From NCBI GenBank assembly GCA_964611145.1, contig CAZSYM010000002.1, positions 1 through 64,000 of the forward strand: a stretch of 64,000 bases of DNA, in the 5' to 3' direction. Below the pieces are notes generated by a model, which saw nothing but the letters and a program-made list of their open reading frames with translations, searched no databases and was not told where the DNA came from. The stretch's first letter is position 1. Every line of letters begins with the position of its first letter. Below are positions 61,640 through 64,000 of the stretch, one piece after another. This DNA is from WFQV01 sp964611145. GTDB taxonomy: Bacteria > Bacteroidota > Ignavibacteria > Ignavibacteriales > Melioribacteraceae. A program made the position numbers and the translations under genes.

Positions 61640-63304
61640 ATGAAAAGAATTAAAATTTTAACGATAATATCGATTTTATTATTGAGTTTTTTCGGCTGCG
61701 CAAAAAAAGAAAACACGGAAAGGATTAAAATGCTAAAGCAAAAAATATCCCAGTTCGCACCGGTGGAAATTTCTTACGACAAATCCCTTTTGAACAAACG
61801 GCAGAAGATAGTACTGGAAAAACTTTACGAAGCGGCAAAACTGATCGATGAAATTTACCTGGGACAGGTTTATTCTAAAAACTACGAAATACGTCAGGCG
61901 CTACTTCAAAGTAATTCCCTCGAAGACAAACTCGCCTTGGAATATTTTGACATTATGTTCGGACCCTTCGACAGATTAGAGCATAACAAACCGTTCATTG
62001 ACAGCTATCAGAAACCGTTGGGAGCGAACTTTTATCCCGAAGATATGACAAAACAAGAATTCGAAAGCTGGATTAAAACTCATCCGGAGGATGAAAAATC
62101 TTTCACTTCGGAATATACCGTAATCCGTAGGCAGGATTCTTCGTTGGTGGCAATTCCTTATTCCCAATTTTACAAGGACAAACTCGAAAAAATTTCGTCT
62201 CTCTTAAAAGAGGCGGCAAAATACGCCGATAACCCTAGTTTACGAAAATACCTAAACTCACGAGCCGACGCTTTCCTTTCCAATGATTATTTCCAAAGCG
62301 ATATGGATTGGATGGATTTAAAAAACCACACGATAGAACCTGTCATAGGACCTTTCGAAGTCTATGAAGACGAGCTTTTCAATTACAAAGCATCCTTTGA
62401 AGCATTTTTGACTTTGGTAGATCCTAAGGAATCCGCAAAGTTGAAAATCTTTGCCAAATACTTGAAAGAAATGGAAGCCAACCTGCCCATCCCGGACAAA
62501 TTCAAAAATTTCAATCGAGGAAGCGACTCGCCCATAATCGTAGCGCAGGAAGTCTACTGTGCGGGCGATGCAAAGGCAGGCGTGCAAACCTTGGCTTTTA
62601 ATCTCCCCAACGACGAACGCGTTCGCAAAGCCAAAGGTTCCAAAAAAGTATTATTAAAAAACATTCACGAGGCAAAATTCAAAAAGCTCCTTTTCCCGAT
62701 TGCCGAAAGGGTTCTTGACGAGAACGACTTGAATTACGTAACCTTCGAGGCTTTTTTCAATCACACTTTAATGCACGAAATTTCCCACGGATTGGGTCCC
62801 GGCATAATTTACAAAAACGGGCGAAAAACGGAAGTCAAGAAAGAATTAAAAGAAAACTATGCAACTCTTGAAGAATGCAAAGCGGATGTTTTGGGGATGC
62901 TGAACAACATTTTCATGATTAAAAAAGGAATTTTCCCGAAATCTTTTGAAAAAGATATTTGGAACACTTTTCTGGCAGGAATTTTCCGCTCCGTTCGCTT
63001 CGGTGTTCGTGAAGCACACGGTGGCGGAAATGCAATTATTTTCAATTATCTCTTGGAAAACGGCGGATACGAATACGACCAGGGACTCAATAAGGTTCGT
63101 GTAAACTACGATAAAGTATATGATAACCTAAAAGCATTAGCACATGATATTTTAATCATACAAGCAACGGGAAATTATCGCATGGCAAAAGACATGATAG
63201 ATTCCTACGCCCATCTTTCCGAGCCGATGAAAAATATTATTAAAACACTCACGGATTTACCCGTGGATATTAAACCGATCTTCCAGATAGAAAAAGAACA
63301 ATAA
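61640..63304 (+). CDS. M49-like zinc metallopeptidase lipoprotein (dipeptidyl-peptidase III-like)
   Basis: A 554-residue protein. The N-terminus has a basic start, hydrophobic core and a Cys (SFFGCAKKE) typical of a lipoprotein signal. The zinc site is HEISHGLGPG (His379-His383) with the downstream EECKADVLGM (about 411-420), the motif pair of peptidase M49-like proteins of Bacteroidota; classical DPP III has HExxGH with one more residue and wider spacing. Also present are the family segments GPFEVYEDELFNYKASFEAFL and FLAGIFRSVRFGVREAHGGGNA. Start at ATG 61640 with AAGGAAAGGG upstream rather than a TTG nine codons earlier. It probably cleaves peptides in the periplasm. Confidence 0.9.
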   Translation: MKRIKILTIISILLLSFFGCAKKENTERIKMLKQKISQFAPVEISYDKSLLNKRQKIVLEKLYEAAKLIDEIYLGQVYSKNYEIRQALLQSNSLEDKLALEYFDIMFGPFDRLEHNKPFIDSYQKPLGANFYPEDMTKQEFESWIKTHPEDEKSFTSEYTVIRRQDSSLVAIPYSQFYKDKLEKISSLLKEAAKYADNPSLRKYLNSRADAFLSNDYFQSDMDWMDLKNHTIEPVIGPFEVYEDELFNYKASFEAFLTLVDPKESAKLKIFAKYLKEMEANLPIPDKFKNFNRGSDSPIIVAQEVYCAGDAKAGVQTLAFNLPNDERVRKAKGSKKVLLKNIHEAKFKKLLFPIAERVLDENDLNYVTFEAFFNHTLMHEISHGLGPGIIYKNGRKTEVKKELKENYATLEECKADVLGMLNNIFMIKKGIFPKSFEKDIWNTFLAGIFRSVRFGVREAHGGGNAIIFNYLLENGGYEYDQGLNKVRVNYDKVYDNLKALAHDILIIQATGNYRMAKDMIDSYAHLSEPMKNIIKTLTDLPVDIKPIFQIEKEQ

Positions 63305-63320
63305 AAACAACAACTTTACC

Positions 63321-63343
63321 GGAGGCGGGAAATCTCCGCCTCC
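63321..63343 (+). terminator. Probable terminator after the M49-like gene
   Basis: GGAGGCGG and CCGCCTCC form an 8-bp GC-rich stem with a 7-base loop, 16 bases past the stop codon. The following plus-strand T-run is weak (CTATCCATCCTTTTC). Confidence 0.55.
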
Positions 63344-63389
63344 CTATCCATCCTTTTCACATATTGAATTTTATCTCCGAGAAAATGAT

Positions 63390-63647
63390 TCATTCATAGT
63401 TTTCCTTACGAGTAAAGACTTTTATAATCCCTATCAAGCTAAAAACAAACCAGAAAGATTCTATAATAAAAGCAGAAAGATTGAACCGAAAATAAAGGGA
63501 AACAAGAATGAATAAAGCGCCAAGACCGTTAAGAGCGCTATAAATAACAGAGTCGCTTCGCATTTTGTTTAACTGAAGCAACAGATAAGATAGAAGTATC
63601 AAAAAAACTCCGATATTGCCAACAAAATCATACCATTCATAAGCCAT
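63390..63647 (-). CDS. Small three-helix membrane protein (CBU_0592-like)
   Basis: An 85-residue membrane protein with about three helices (about 8-25, 35-52 and 57-78). The pattern YDFVGNIGVFLILLSYLLLQ then SALNGLGALFILVSLYFRFN and IIESFWFVFSLIGI is that of the CBU_0592-like family of unknown function. It starts at ATG 63647; a gene-free gap of 92 bases separates it from the MBOAT gene on the same strand. Confidence 0.75.
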   Translation of the reverse strand: MAYEWYDFVGNIGVFLILLSYLLLQLNKMRSDSVIYSALNGLGALFILVSLYFRFNLSAFIIESFWFVFSLIGIIKVFTRKENYE

Positions 63648-63739
63648 AACAAAATACCTTCTTAAAATTTTGGGAATTCATCTGTGGTTTACATTGTCAC
63701 AAATCGGTGCGAGAGAAACATCTTTTGCAACCTTCCCGT

Positions 63740-64000
63740 TTAAAATTGAAAATAAATGAAAGGTTGAATATTTGCGGATTTGAACTGTGCTACTATCCAA
63801 ATTACTATTGTAAAAACAAGCGCTTTTACGGGTACAGGCATAGCAGCAAGAGTTTCCTTAATTTTAGTTTCCCATGCAAGAGGGGTATAATGGCTTAGAT
63901 AACCAATTATCATCAAAGCGGCAACTAGAGGATAGCCGGTTAACCATTGAAAAAACACTTGAGGTTTTAAATAAGACACAACCTGATGAATCATATCCCA
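63740..64000 (-). CDS. MBOAT-family O-acyltransferase, C-terminal end (cut by window)
   Basis: The open frame continues without stop to the window edge, so this is the last 87 residues of a longer protein. The text WDMIHQV at the edge, hydrophobic segments YPLVAALMIIGYLSHYTP and VKALVFTIVIWIVAQ, and the very end QFKSANIQPFIYFQF are the conserved C-terminus of AlgI/DltB-like membrane-bound O-acyltransferases. These acylate exported polysaccharides or teichoic acids. Partner genes lie outside the window. Confidence 0.88.
   Translation of the reverse strand, partial: WDMIHQVVSYLKPQVFFQWLTGYPLVAALMIIGYLSHYTPLAWETKIKETLAAMPVPVKALVFTIVIWIVAQFKSANIQPFIYFQF

Noticed and set aside
63648..63739. Small gene in the gap before the MBOAT gene
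   Set aside because: No frame with start signal and plausible composition.
1..64000. tRNA, rRNA, CRISPR, insertion sequence, integrase or prophage
   Set aside because: All gaps were read on both strands; no cloverleaf, repeat-spacer array, transposase motif or terminal repeats were found.

Overview
The window looks like chromosomal DNA of a Gram-negative, AT-rich bacterium of the Bacteroidota/Chlorobiota/Ignavibacteriota (FCB) group. Ignavibacteria-like lineages fit best, but this is inference. The pointers are a giant secreted protein ending in a type IX secretion (T9SS) sorting domain whose NFPNPFNPSTTI motif is typical of Ignavibacteria and relatives, several intergenic TATATTTG elements matching the Bacteroidota sigma-factor -7 consensus TAnnTTTG, an F-type ATP synthase operon that lacks the beta and epsilon genes, and LolA-like and outer-membrane beta-barrel proteins. 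No tRNA, rRNA, CRISPR array, insertion sequence or prophage was seen.

Layout. (1) 1-11112, minus strand: one very compact probable operon read from an M23 peptidase and a bactofilin through AtpZ/AtpI-like proteins, atpB-E-F-H-A-G, ffh, rpsP, khpA, rimM, trmD and rplS, ending in a strong terminator at 841-865. An MqnA-like gene follows the terminator. (2) 11282-15736, plus strand: a 1180-residue T9SS-exported beta-propeller protein and a YfcH-type SDR protein. (3) 15746-21076, minus strand: an operon of an outer-membrane protein, an enoyl-CoA hydratase and an unknown anchored protein, then truA, and mtaB with a DUF5683-like protein. (4) 21203-24048: cmk-rpsA. (5) 24211-40060: a complete and tightly overlapped division/cell-wall (dcw) cluster, mraZ-rsmH-ftsL-ftsI-murE-murF-mraY-murD-ftsW-murG-murC-ftsQ-ftsA-ftsZ, with a likely MraZ operator ahead of mraZ and a long hairpin terminator after ftsZ.

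(6) 40410-50493: two convergent sensor histidine kinase genes. One is soluble with intact catalytic motifs. The other is a 1498-residue membrane receptor whose phospho-acceptor histidine is replaced by tyrosine and whose G2 box is degraded. The receptor is the last gene of a udg-dnaB-DUF1460 operon. (7) 50622-57259: an unusual substrate-binding-like protein with an N-terminal DUF1858-like domain and no signal peptide, then a TetR regulator and a three-gene RND exporter/LolA-like/outer-membrane-barrel operon. Two nearly identical palindromes, one ahead of tetR and one ahead of the exporter, look like the TetR operators. (8) 57357-64000: dinB, an NhaC-type antiporter, a DUF6600-like aromatic/basic secreted protein, an M49-like metallopeptidase lipoprotein, a small membrane protein, and the C-terminus of an MBOAT acyltransferase cut by the window end.

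Most of the window is core housekeeping: energy, protein targeting, ribosome maturation, tRNA modification, replication and division. The less ordinary parts are the kinase pair, the TetR-controlled envelope export operon, the cytoplasmic binding protein and the long operon joining envelope, ATP synthase and translation genes. Starts were revised where an ATG with a good Shine-Dalgarno sequence lies inside a longer open frame (trmD, echA, ftsZ, ftsA, murE, murC, ftsW, the DUF1858 protein, dinB and the M49 peptidase).
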